Source: Parabacteroides merdae ATCC 43184 (GTDB lineage: Bacteria; Bacteroidota; Bacteroidia; Bacteroidales; Tannerellaceae). Taken from it: a stretch of DNA of 64,000 bases. The notes beneath the pieces are model-generated. The model did not search any database. It saw nothing but the letters and a program-made list of their open reading frames with translations, and was not told the DNA's origin. Position numbers and translations under genes: made by a program. Position 1 is the first letter of the stretch, and each line of letters starts with the position of its first letter. Below, one piece after another: positions 27,415 through 35,980 of this stretch. Location: positions 4,216,001-4,280,000 of the forward strand of contig NZ_CP102286.1 in assembly GCF_025151215.1 (NCBI RefSeq). The letters run 5' to 3'.

Positions 27415-28884
27415 ATGACAACAGAAGAACTGATCGCTGCCCGTCGTGCCGAACCGTGGAGAGAAGCACTGCGTAAAAGCAAAAAAAATAAGGAACGTAC
27501 GGATATCCCCCGTGTAGAAATGAATGAGCTGGATGCGGAATACCGCAGCCATACCCGCCTCGAAGAGGTAAACCTCGGATTGACGAAGGAGCAGGCCATG
27601 CAGGAAGCCCAGCGTTGTCTGGACTGTCCGAATCCGACCTGTATGCAAGGATGTCCGGTAAGTATCAATATCCCGACGTTTGTGAAGAACATCGAGCGGG
27701 GAGAGTTTCTGGAAGCAGCCAGAGTGCTGAAGGAAACAAGTGCATTGCCGGCTGTCTGCGGCCGTGTATGTCCGCAGGAAAAACAGTGCGAAAGCAAGTG
27801 CATTCATCTGAAGATGGGTAAACCGGCTGTCGCTATCGGTTACTTGGAACGTTTTGCCGCCGATTATGAACGGGAAAGCGGAAACATTTCCATCCCGGAA
27901 GTAGCGGAGAAGAACGGCATTAAGATTGCCGTTGTCGGTTCAGGTCCCGCCGGCCTTTCGTTTGCCGGTGATATGGCAAAGCGTGGCTATGATGTGACGG
28001 TGTTCGAAGCTTTGCACGAAATCGGTGGTGTGTTGAAATACGGTATTCCCGAATTCCGCCTGCCGAATAAGATTGTGGATGTAGAGATTGAAGGGCTGCG
28101 CAAGATGGGTGTGAAGTTCATGACAAACTGTATTGTCGGTAAGACAATCAGTTATGACGATCTGCATGCGGATGGTTTCAAAGGAATCTTCGCTGCCAGT
28201 GGCGCCGGGCTTCCTAACTTTATGAATATTCCGGGAGAGAACCTGGTCGGGGTGATGTCTTCCAACGAATACTTGACACGTGTCAATCTGATGGATGCAG
28301 CCAATCCGGATAGCGATACGCCTGTCTTGCAGGGTAAGAAAGTGGCTGTCATCGGTGGTGGCAATACAGCAATGGACTCGGTCCGTACTGCTCGCCGCTT
28401 GGGTGCCGAACGTGCCATGATCGTTTATCGCCGTAGTGAAGAAGAGATGCCCGCACGCTTGGAGGAGGTGAAACATGCCAAAGAGGAAGGTGTGGAGTTT
28501 ATGACCTTGCATAATCCGGTCGAATATCTTGGTGACGAACGGGGCCGTGTCAAACAGATGCGCTTGCAGAAGATGGAGCTGGGTGAACCGGATGCTTCCG
28601 GACGTCGTCGTCCTGTACCAGTCGAAGGAGCGATCGAAACAATTGATGTGGATGAAGTGATTGTCAGCGTCGGTGTTTCTCCCAATCCGCTTATCCCGCG
28701 TGCTTTCCAGGGATTGGAAGTAAGCAAAAAGGGAACGATCGTGGTGAATGAAGAAAATATGCGCTCAGCCTTGCCTGATGTATATGCGGGTGGTGATATC
28801 GTCCGTGGCGGTGCAACCGTAATCCTGGCAATGGGTGACGGTCGTAAGGCTGCTGCTGCAATGGATGAAGCATTGAGGGGATAG
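27415..28884 (+). CDS. nfnB: NfnB / NADPH-dependent glutamate synthase small-subunit-like oxidoreductase
   Basis: Large subunit partner of NfnA, 489 residues, often annotated gltA. The N-terminal region has two [4Fe-4S] cysteine sets (CLDCPNPTCMQGCP and CGRVCPQEKQCESKC). An FAD-binding GxGxxG (VVGSGPAGLSFAGDMAKRG) and an NADPH-binding GGGNTAMDSVRTARRLG follow. The order and length match both GltD and NfnB. No large glutamate synthase subunit is present, while nfnA is directly upstream, so NfnB is preferred. Confidence 0.92.
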   Translation: MTTEELIAARRAEPWREALRKSKKNKERTDIPRVEMNELDAEYRSHTRLEEVNLGLTKEQAMQEAQRCLDCPNPTCMQGCPVSINIPTFVKNIERGEFLEAARVLKETSALPAVCGRVCPQEKQCESKCIHLKMGKPAVAIGYLERFAADYERESGNISIPEVAEKNGIKIAVVGSGPAGLSFAGDMAKRGYDVTVFEALHEIGGVLKYGIPEFRLPNKIVDVEIEGLRKMGVKFMTNCIVGKTISYDDLHADGFKGIFAASGAGLPNFMNIPGENLVGVMSSNEYLTRVNLMDAANPDSDTPVLQGKKVAVIGGGNTAMDSVRTARRLGAERAMIVYRRSEEEMPARLEEVKHAKEEGVEFMTLHNPVEYLGDERGRVKQMRLQKMELGEPDASGRRRPVPVEGAIETIDVDEVIVSVGVSPNPLIPRAFQGLEVSKKGTIVVNEENMRSALPDVYAGGDIVRGGATVILAMGDGRKAAAAMDEALRG

Positions 28885-28914
28885 TGTGGTATTTTTTCAA
28901 TATTTTGACTTTTG

Positions 28915-28953
28915 AGGATAGCTTTTCGGGGTTCGGGAAGCTATCCTTTTTTT
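28915..28953 (+). terminator. Intrinsic terminator of nfnAB
   Basis: A 10-bp stem (28915-28924 with 28938-28947), a 13-base loop, then a run of T to 28953. Confidence 0.88.
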
Positions 28954-29085
28954 AGAAACTGTTTTAGTGATTTATTTATACTTGCACCGATGTATGGTTA
29001 TGTGGAATGTTGCTGCAATAAGAAATAAAGTGTATACCAGGACATGAAACATTGCCCAGTTATGTCACAATTCATGGTTATATTT

Positions 29086-29182
29086 ACTGGACGCAGATTA
29101 CGCAGACAAGCGTAGATATATTAATTGACAATATAAAATAAGTCTGCGTTAATTAGCGCATTCTGCGACGTCTGCGTCCAGT
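29086..29182. repeat. Intergenic inverted-repeat element, GACGCAGA type
   Basis: ACTGGACGCAGA (29086-29097) is the exact inverted copy of 29171-29182. Inside are degenerate GCAGA/TCTGCG copies (ACGCAGAC near 29102, GTCTGCG near 29143, TTCTGCG near 29161). It fills most of the 317-bp gap between nfnB and the convergent susD; the rest of the gap (28954-29085) shows nothing recognisable. It is built like the element at 48851-48916. Confidence 0.65.
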
Positions 29183-29201
29183 TTATCTTCTTTATACACT
29201 T

Positions 29202-31211
29202 TTACTCTCCAAGCCAAAATGGGCCTTGAACCAATGTTGGATCCTTATCTATTTCTGATTGATGTATCGGATACCAATAGAATTTGCGAGGATAAACACG
29301 ATCCATGTATTTTGTGCGTTTGAAGAAGGCGTTGTCTCCTTGATCAGTATATTCGGTTCCATAATAATTCATCCCATAATCCGGTCCATTGACACCCCAA
29401 TCTGGATTTTCACCCTGCTCATTTAGGTTTCCGATGCCATAATGGGCTGTTTTCCAGCGACGCAAATCATGGTAACGAACTCCTTCACCCACAAATTCTA
29501 CTCGGCGTTCTTTGTGTATCAAACGTCTTACCTCTTTCTGGTCTGAGAAATTGATCTTAATGCGGGTAAAACCATTCTCATCCGTGCCAGTTCCATATTC
29601 GGCAATACCAGCCCGATGGCGAATCTTATTCAAATTGTCGAGTATTTCTTGTTTGTGGCTCATGCGTTCTGAACTTTCATTTAATGCTTCAGCATAACTT
29701 AGATAAGCTTCTGCCATGCGGAAAATGATAGCCGGACGATAAGGGTGATTGTTATCACGAGGTATATAATCCAATGATACTCGACTACGATTTAAATAAC
29801 CGTTTTGCGGAGCATCGTGTGTTGGTCCTCCGTCCGGTTGTCCATACAAAAAGTTCGTATTACGGTTTTCCCATTTGAACCATTGTCCATTCCATACTAC
29901 AGTCAGGTAAAAACGAGGTTCCCGATGGCAATACATATTAAATGTGTTGGGTTGTACAATCAAGCGTTTCCCGTCTCGTTCCGGTGTAACGTCAGGGTAA
30001 TTACTATCATTGTACCCATCCATTAAATAATAATCGGTTGCCCTATATTCGGGTTTTGTAGAAAATCCCTTCTCACTATATAATGGCGCATTCGGATTGA
30101 TTTTCGGACTACCGTCCGCATTATATCCCAGTATAGGTTCCGTTCCGTCTTCCATAAAGAAAGCATCTACCAGTGATTGAGTAACTCCTAAGCCTCCATT
30201 ACCGCCGCAACCGCGAGGAGTTCCGTGCTGTTCCCAATCTCCGTAATTTCCTTTAGGTCGGAACCAAATGATTTCATTGTTACCCTCTCCTTCTGTTCTC
30301 ATTGTGGCTCCGTAACAGGACATGAAGGGATCCACTTTGCCGTTTTCTTTGTTATTTACGATATACAACCCCTTTCCTTTTTTCTCGGCTTCATCGATCA
30401 GCTGCTTACATGCGTCAGCTGCTTTTTTCCATTTGTTGGCATCATAAGCTTGGCTGAAACGTTCTTCTCCGTCAGAATTTTTAAAGCCGAGATACCATTC
30501 ATTTCCATTTACTAACGGACTTGCTGCAAATAGCAATATGCGGGCGCGAAGCGCCAATGCTGCCAATTTAGTTGCGCGACCACCATACAACGTACTCCAA
30601 CTGTCCGGAAGGACTTTCGACAATTCTAAAAATTGATTATCCAGCCAGTCGATCATCCATTCAAAGCTTTTCTGACCGCGCATTAGATCCGGAGAATCCG
30701 AAGTCATATCATCTTCAAAATAAGGGACTGCTCCATAAGCCAAGGTCATCATCCAATAGTAATACGCAACCATGAAACGACATTCGTTTTTCATTGTCTC
30801 CACGTCACTCTCCGTTACGTTTTGTTTTGGTAAAGCCTTTACGTTATCCATGAAAATATAGGCTTGTCGAATATATTTGGACATTGTCCAATAGGATCCG
30901 CTCCAACCTGAATTAGGTTCCCATTGTCCTACGCGAAATCCTAATCCGCAGTCACTACCCCAATATGGTAACCAGCCTTGCGATGGAGTGATATCGTTTG
31001 CCAGCATCTCGAACGCATCGTAACGCGTATAATCCCAGTATGGATCCCGAATGCCTTGGTATACACCTGCTAGCCAATCTTCCGTACGAGTCTTGTCGTC
31101 GAATATCATGTCTATTGTAATAATATCGTCTGGTGCATTGTCTATAAAATCCGTGCATCCATTTAAGCACATACATAATGTCGCTAAACCAATATACTTG
31201 CTAAATTTCAT
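29202..31211 (-). CDS. SusD-like lipoprotein of the orphan SusCD pair
   Basis: Surface glycan-binding lipoprotein, 669 residues. The ATG at 31211 is used because it is followed by MKFSKYIGLATLCMCLNGC with lipidated Cys19. It has a SusD/RagB fold with the C-terminal signature AEAYLSYAEALNES and RRVEFVGEGVRYHDLRRW. It is about 100 residues longer than the first SusD here. It is 19 bp downstream of its susC. No enzyme or regulator gene is adjacent, so the substrate is open. Confidence 0.94.
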   Translation of the reverse strand: MKFSKYIGLATLCMCLNGCTDFIDNAPDDIITIDMIFDDKTRTEDWLAGVYQGIRDPYWDYTRYDAFEMLANDITPSQGWLPYWGSDCGLGFRVGQWEPNSGWSGSYWTMSKYIRQAYIFMDNVKALPKQNVTESDVETMKNECRFMVAYYYWMMTLAYGAVPYFEDDMTSDSPDLMRGQKSFEWMIDWLDNQFLELSKVLPDSWSTLYGGRATKLAALALRARILLFAASPLVNGNEWYLGFKNSDGEERFSQAYDANKWKKAADACKQLIDEAEKKGKGLYIVNNKENGKVDPFMSCYGATMRTEGEGNNEIIWFRPKGNYGDWEQHGTPRGCGGNGGLGVTQSLVDAFFMEDGTEPILGYNADGSPKINPNAPLYSEKGFSTKPEYRATDYYLMDGYNDSNYPDVTPERDGKRLIVQPNTFNMYCHREPRFYLTVVWNGQWFKWENRNTNFLYGQPDGGPTHDAPQNGYLNRSRVSLDYIPRDNNHPYRPAIIFRMAEAYLSYAEALNESSERMSHKQEILDNLNKIRHRAGIAEYGTGTDENGFTRIKINFSDQKEVRRLIHKERRVEFVGEGVRYHDLRRWKTAHYGIGNLNEQGENPDWGVNGPDYGMNYYGTEYTDQGDNAFFKRTKYMDRVYPRKFYWYPIHQSEIDKDPTLVQGPFWLGE

Positions 31212-31230
31212 TTTTTTATTTTTTTTATTT

Positions 31231-34200
31231 TTAGAAATTAATATCAAAACCTGCTGAAAATGATTTCATTATCGGGTATTTTGTTCCTACGGATGTGTCG
31301 ACTTCAGGATCCCATAAGTCAAATTTTGAGAATGTGAACAGATTACTACCTTTTGCATATAAACGAATGTTCGACAGGCCAATTTGTCGTACCCAAGATT
31401 TCGGGAGCGTATAGCCGATCTCTATATCTTTCACTCGGAGAAAACTCATGTTTTCCAACCACCATGTAGAGTTTCGAACATTATTCTCGCTTTTCCCCCA
31501 TGTCAAACGTGGGTAATATACATCTTGGCTTGGATTTTCAACGGTCCAACGGTCTTGATAGTTAGTCAGGATATTTCCCATGGCCCCCATTGTTTCACCA
31601 GGGGTAAACTTGTTGCTGCATCCTCCTTTAAATCCGTATGTCATCCCATTCCCTTGGAAGAATATGTTAAAATCTAGATTCTTATAGCGAAAATTGGCAC
31701 CGAAGCCGTATACGATCTGAGGGTTGTATGTTCCTCCTATGGCAGTCTCGTCCAATGAACTGACAACGCCATCCCCATTCACGTCTTTATATTTGATGTC
31801 ACCGGGGCGAACCGGACCGAATGTATGGGTAGGAATATCCTCGTTTACAACGTAACCGCCATTCTCGGCAATCAGATAATCTCCGTTGGCATCTTTTTGG
31901 AAATCATCAAAAGTAAACAGGCCTTCGTCGACTAATCCAAATAACTGGTTGACTTTTTCGCCTGTCCGTTGACGATTCGTCCCCATGACGCCTAATGCCT
32001 CATCCTGTTCGATGATTTTGTTCTGGGCGTATGTAAAAGATCCCCGGAAGCCGACGTATAAATCTTTATTGATTTGTTTGTTTACGTTTAATGCTAGGTC
32101 GATCCCCTGATTATTTACTTTCCCATAATTAGCCCATGGTGTATTTCTAAATCCTGCTGATGTCGGAATATTATTTCGTTTCATAAAGATATTATATCTG
32201 TGTTCAAAGAAATAGTCCACTTGGAAGTCGATCATATTCCAGAGGCCCAATTCGAAACCTGCATTTGTTTTCGATACGGTTTCCCATGTCAGATTAGGAA
32301 TTCCGAAATCACCTTCAAAGCGAGAATTCCGATGATAATATTGTCCGTTGGTTCCCCAGTCATAACCCGTTCCGTCTTCTCCCAATGTTGTCTGGTAAGC
32401 AAAGCGACGTCCGTCTAATTGGTCGTTCCCTGTCAAGCCGAATGAACCACGAAACTTGATTTTGCTGAACGTGTCTTTGTATGGTTCCATGAACTTTTCT
32501 TCCGAAAGCAAGTAACCAATTGCTACGGACGGGAAAAATCCGAAGCGATATCCTTTGGCAAAATTCTCTGATCCGTTATAACCGAAATTAAATTCTGCAA
32601 TATATCGATTGTCATATGTGTAAGATGCTCGTCCGGCGATACCCATGCGGCGATAAGGTACGATGTCGTACGATTCTTCAAATTGCTGGTAATCCCGTTG
32701 GTTATACAAGAACAAACCTTCAACCTGATGTTTCCCGAATGTCCTTTCATAATTCAAATTCAGTTCTACATAAGTTGCTTTGTTTCCCCAATCATTATTT
32801 TCGGAAGTGCTCAAAAATTGTTGTCCGTAACTGGATATGTTCAAAATTAAATTACCATTTTCATCGCGTTGGGTAGCCGGTTGATACAAGTCTGGTGTTT
32901 TTGAACGAGTAACGCCTGACCAAGAATAGCGATCAAATGAGAAAATACCCTTTATTTTCAGTCCAGGAGTAATAAATTTCAAATCTTGCTCTAATGCGAA
33001 CAACGATTCGATTTTACTTTGAGAGGTTGTTGCATATCCTTTTTGAGTAACCTGTACGTACGGATTCACTCGTTGATTGACTACTGGAAAATAGATATTA
33101 TCATCTTCTTTATAATAGGCCGGATGTATGAATGGAGGGGTCTCGAATGCTCCCGAAAATGCATCATCGGAAGATATTGCCATTTTATTCATCTCCTGTA
33201 AATAGCCACCGACACTGACTGTCAATTGCGTTGTTTTTGTGATATTGATGTCTACATTCGAGCGTAAGTTGAATTTGTTTAGATGTGTTCCACTGTTCCA
33301 ACTTTGACTCTTGTCGCGTTCGAAAATACCTTGTTCGCCATAATATGATCCGACCACTGCATAGCGTAAAATGTCAGAACCTCCGTTGACAGTAATATCT
33401 GCACGTTGATTCATGGCAAAATCTTTCGTAATCAGATCCATCCAATTTACATCCGGGTATAAATCCGGATCAGTTCGATTTATGTAGTGATCAATGGTTT
33501 CTTGCGAATAGGGAGATTGCTGTTGACCGTTATCTTTTGCTATTTCATTCAATAATGTCAGATACTCTGCTGAACCGATGTATTGGGGTAATTTTGTTGG
33601 TTGAGTAAAACTTTGTTCGAAATGGACATTGACTGTAGGTTTTCCTAATTTCCCACGTTTAGTTTGCACCAAAATAACGCCGTTTGCTCCACGTACACCA
33701 TAAACGGCTGAAGCAGATGCATCTTTTAACACAGAAAATGATTCGATTTCAGCAGGGTTCAAGTCATCGAGTGTTCGTTCGATGCCGTCGACTAATACTA
33801 AAGGACTGGTTCCTGCTCCTTGGAAAGATGAAATACCTCGTATCCAGAAATTGGAACCGTCCGCTCCCGGTTCTCCTGATCGTTGCACGGCAATTACACC
33901 TGCCACATTTCCCGCCAAGTTGTTACTTAAGGCACGTGTTGTCCCTTGGCTTAATACCTGAGGCTCGATTGTTGTAATCGAACCTACTATCGATGCACGT
34001 TTTTGAGAGCCATAGCCGACTACTACCACTTCATTCAAGCCTGTCGAAATTTCGTGCATGTTCAAGTTTATGTTGATTTGGTTACCAACAACAATTTCCT
34101 GCTCTTCAAATCCAATGTAAGTGAATACTAGTATAGAACTTCGACTTGGAACTTCTAAAAAATAGTTGCCATCTATATCTGTTGTTGTACCTATCGTTTG

Positions 34201-34425
34201 TCCTTTTATTACAATATTCACTCCAGAAAGTGGTTCTCCCTGGGAATCTCGTACTGTACCATTTATATGGATCCCTTCTTCTGTGAGTTTTTTAACAGTA
34301 GGGATTATTTCCTTTTCATGTCTATCTAACCATTTGCCATTGGCATGAAGATAATTTGTACCTGATAGCAATGCACACACGATACATGTTAATTGCAATT
34401 TTTGATTTAATTCATTTTTGATCAT
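31231..34425 (-). CDS. SusC-like TonB-dependent transporter of the orphan pair
   Basis: Outer-membrane importer, 1064 residues. It has a signal peptide (about 1-28), a carboxypeptidase-regulatory-like domain (about 52-128), VVVVGYGS at 133-140, a plug with ESFSVLKDASASAVYGVRGA, and a barrel ending KSFSAGFDINF with C-terminal Phe. No promoter-like sequence is seen in the 150 bp directly upstream on its strand. The only good promoter lies in a putative invertible segment at 34573-34864 and points away, so the gene looks silent in this sequence. Confidence 0.95.
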   Translation of the reverse strand: MIKNELNQKLQLTCIVCALLSGTNYLHANGKWLDRHEKEIIPTVKKLTEEGIHINGTVRDSQGEPLSGVNIVIKGQTIGTTTDIDGNYFLEVPSRSSILVFTYIGFEEQEIVVGNQININLNMHEISTGLNEVVVVGYGSQKRASIVGSITTIEPQVLSQGTTRALSNNLAGNVAGVIAVQRSGEPGADGSNFWIRGISSFQGAGTSPLVLVDGIERTLDDLNPAEIESFSVLKDASASAVYGVRGANGVILVQTKRGKLGKPTVNVHFEQSFTQPTKLPQYIGSAEYLTLLNEIAKDNGQQQSPYSQETIDHYINRTDPDLYPDVNWMDLITKDFAMNQRADITVNGGSDILRYAVVGSYYGEQGIFERDKSQSWNSGTHLNKFNLRSNVDINITKTTQLTVSVGGYLQEMNKMAISSDDAFSGAFETPPFIHPAYYKEDDNIYFPVVNQRVNPYVQVTQKGYATTSQSKIESLFALEQDLKFITPGLKIKGIFSFDRYSWSGVTRSKTPDLYQPATQRDENGNLILNISSYGQQFLSTSENNDWGNKATYVELNLNYERTFGKHQVEGLFLYNQRDYQQFEESYDIVPYRRMGIAGRASYTYDNRYIAEFNFGYNGSENFAKGYRFGFFPSVAIGYLLSEEKFMEPYKDTFSKIKFRGSFGLTGNDQLDGRRFAYQTTLGEDGTGYDWGTNGQYYHRNSRFEGDFGIPNLTWETVSKTNAGFELGLWNMIDFQVDYFFEHRYNIFMKRNNIPTSAGFRNTPWANYGKVNNQGIDLALNVNKQINKDLYVGFRGSFTYAQNKIIEQDEALGVMGTNRQRTGEKVNQLFGLVDEGLFTFDDFQKDANGDYLIAENGGYVVNEDIPTHTFGPVRPGDIKYKDVNGDGVVSSLDETAIGGTYNPQIVYGFGANFRYKNLDFNIFFQGNGMTYGFKGGCSNKFTPGETMGAMGNILTNYQDRWTVENPSQDVYYPRLTWGKSENNVRNSTWWLENMSFLRVKDIEIGYTLPKSWVRQIGLSNIRLYAKGSNLFTFSKFDLWDPEVDTSVGTKYPIMKSFSAGFDINF

Positions 34426-34572
34426 GTTTTTTACGGAATTATAGATTTTACGTTAACTGTTGTTACTTTTAACTGTGTTCTTTTTTTGTTTTTATCCCAT
34501 AGGCTATTTTTTATTGATTATGAATTTCTACTTTAAGCATATTATTTAACTAATTATCTAAATGATGTCTCC

Positions 34573-34864
34573 ATAGTCCTTGAGGAACTATGGAACTTAT
34601 ATATAGAAAGAATCTTATTATTCAATGTCTTAAATGTATGAGGAGTGGAAATTGTTATCATTACAATGTCTTTTTTGACATAGGAGAAAATTATTTTATT
34701 CCTATTGTTTTAAATGTTGAATTTATTTTGTAAAAAAAGTTGCTCATGTTAAATGGATTGTTTACGTTTGCAAAAACGTAGTATTTAATATACTCTATTA
34801 TTAAGTTTTTTTTCTGAAAGCTTTTTGTTATTATGGTGGAATTCCATAGTTCCTCAAGAACTAT
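34573..34864. other. Putative invertible promoter segment upstream of the orphan susC
   Basis: The left site AGTCCTTGAGGAACT (34575-34589) and right site AGTTCCTCAAGAACT (34848-34862) both fit AGTYYYN4GDACT. The arms extend to 23 bp (34573-34595 and 34842-34864) with one mismatch, including a perfect 17-bp core. The enclosed 250 bp carries a -33/-7 promoter pointing rightward, away from susC. Size, motif and promoter all match Bacteroides susC phase switches, here in the OFF state. Confidence 0.75.
34739..34770 (+). promoter_or_regulatory. Promoter inside the invertible segment, facing away from susC
   Basis: GTTG (34739-34742), 20 bp, then TACGTTTG (34763-34770), a full -7 match with 3 of 4 in the -33. 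After inversion it would read into susC with a leader of about 240 bases. Confidence 0.65.
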
Positions 34865-35101
34865 AGTTTGTTTATTATAGTGAGATGCAACGTTCTTTTT
34901 TGTATTAAAACCACGTATGTTGCCGGATCACCACATGGTCGGTTGTGCAGATATTTGGCTCTGTACGTCTCTTACCTCCCGAGTTTCGAGAGGCTGTTCA
35001 AGTTGTTTTTAACATTCAATACCTATTTTGCATATATCTGTGTGCGCTCGGTATTTAAAAGATACGCATTCTCTTGTGGCAAAAGCAAATGGTAGGAAAA
35101 T

Positions 35102-35134
35102 AAAAAGCCCCGCTATTCCTAAGAATAACGAGGC
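35102..35134 (-). terminator. Intrinsic terminator of the Gly-Leu-Gly tRNA operon
   Basis: A 12-bp stem (35107-35118 with 35123-35134) forms two G-U pairs on the minus-strand RNA but C-A mismatches on the plus strand, and T5 follows on the minus strand. This fixes its direction. It may also block rightward transcripts from the OFF promoter only weakly. Confidence 0.85.
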
Positions 35135-35146
35135 CTTTTGGAAGCG

Positions 35147-35219
35147 AGCGGAAGACGGGACTCGAACCCGCGACCCTAACCTTGGCAAGGTTATGCTCTA
35201 CCAACTGAGCTACTTCCGC
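35147..35219 (-). tRNA. tRNA-Gly (GCC)
   Basis: A 73-base cloverleaf with acceptor GCGGAAG/CTTCCGC, anticodon loop CTTGCCAAG region with GCC, and T-arm GGTTCGAGTCC. CCA is not encoded. It is identical to 35351-35423. Confidence 0.97.
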
Positions 35220-35244
35220 AAAATATTGTTTGCTCAAACTTGTG

Positions 35245-35329
35245 TACTCGAAGCGGGACTTGAACCCGCACAGCCGCAATGGCCAAAGGATTTTAAGTCC
35301 TTCGTGTCTACCGATTCCACCATTCGAGC
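35245..35329 (-). tRNA. tRNA-Leu (TAA)
   Basis: An 85-base class II tRNA with long variable arm. The acceptor is GCTCGAA/TTCGAGT, and the anticodon loop CTTAAAA gives TAA. Confidence 0.96.
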
Positions 35330-35350
35330 ATCCCTTTCTCTTAAGAGATG

Positions 35351-35423
35351 AGCGGAAGACGGGACTCGAACCCGCGACCCTAACCTTGGCAAGGTTATGC
35401 TCTACCAACTGAGCTACTTCCGC
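35351..35423 (-). tRNA. tRNA-Gly (GCC), second copy
   Basis: A 73-base cloverleaf identical to 35147-35219. It is first in the tRNA operon, just after the promoter at 35452-35482. Confidence 0.97.
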
Positions 35424-35451
35424 ATTGTTGCATTGTTTTCGTTTGCGAGTG

Positions 35452-35482
35452 CAAAGGTAGATGAAATTTTTGTTTCTGCAAA
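35452..35482 (-). promoter_or_regulatory. Consensus promoter of the tRNA Gly-Leu-Gly operon
   Basis: On the minus strand, TTTG (35479-35482), 19 bp, then TACCTTTG (35452-35459). Both boxes are perfect. Transcription should start about 20 bases before the first tRNA. Confidence 0.85.
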
Positions 35483-35518
35483 TATTTGGAATAAAAAAAT
35501 GCAGGGCAACGCATTTTT

Positions 35519-35974
35519 TTAGTTTCTCACAACCCATTCCTGTCTGTCGGACGATACTGGAGTCATGTAATATTTTCTTAATGGAAATTGCGATACGCCC
35601 TTTGTCGGTGCTCCGGTCCCATAGCCGATATCATATTCAGTTCCGCATTCCGGGCAAATTGCTTTTCCTGCATTGTCGGCTTCTATGATGATATTCTTTT
35701 TGGCTTCGTGGGGACAGCACAGATCAAATGCATAGTAGGTCGCATTTCCGTAATTGTCGATTCCGCATACAACCAAAACACCGGAAAAGCCCGTCTTTTC
35801 TCCGGCAGTACGGGCTTTAGTGATGGATTTGTGATTGTATATGCCTACTAGATCTTTGTCGCCGAAGCGCAGGTCTAGTTCTAAATATACCGGTGCATAG
35901 GGTATATCCGATTCTTCGAATTTGGAACACGAACAAACTAATGATATAAGTAAGCAAAATAAAAACCGTTTCAT
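35519..35974 (-). CDS. Rieske-like iron-sulfur lipoprotein, unusual cluster motif
   Basis: A 151-residue exported lipoprotein (lipobox ending CSC, Cys16) with a small beta domain. The potential cluster ligands are C-P-H (Cys87, His89) and, 17 residues later, C-P-E-C (Cys107, Cys110). A true Rieske site is CxH...CxxH, so the last His is replaced by Cys. This would give a 3Cys-1His site or a Zn site. It is last in the pyrE-SRPBCC-argH operon, 6 bp after argH. Function unknown; electron transfer is only a guess. Confidence 0.7.
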   Translation of the reverse strand: MKRFLFCLLISLVCSCSKFEESDIPYAPVYLELDLRFGDKDLVGIYNHKSITKARTAGEKTGFSGVLVVCGIDNYGNATYYAFDLCCPHEAKKNIIIEADNAGKAICPECGTEYDIGYGTGAPTKGVSQFPLRKYYMTPVSSDRQEWVVRN

Positions 35975-35980
35975 CGTTTA

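Noticed and set aside
34868..35095. 75-residue frame downstream of the OFF promoter
   Set aside because: Cys/Tyr/Phe-rich with no family resemblance; it lies in the inverton flank and tRNA terminator region.
35028..35537. Open frames across the tRNA Gly-Leu-Gly cluster
   Set aside because: The repeated protein segments are translations of the two identical tRNA-Gly genes, a known annotation artefact.
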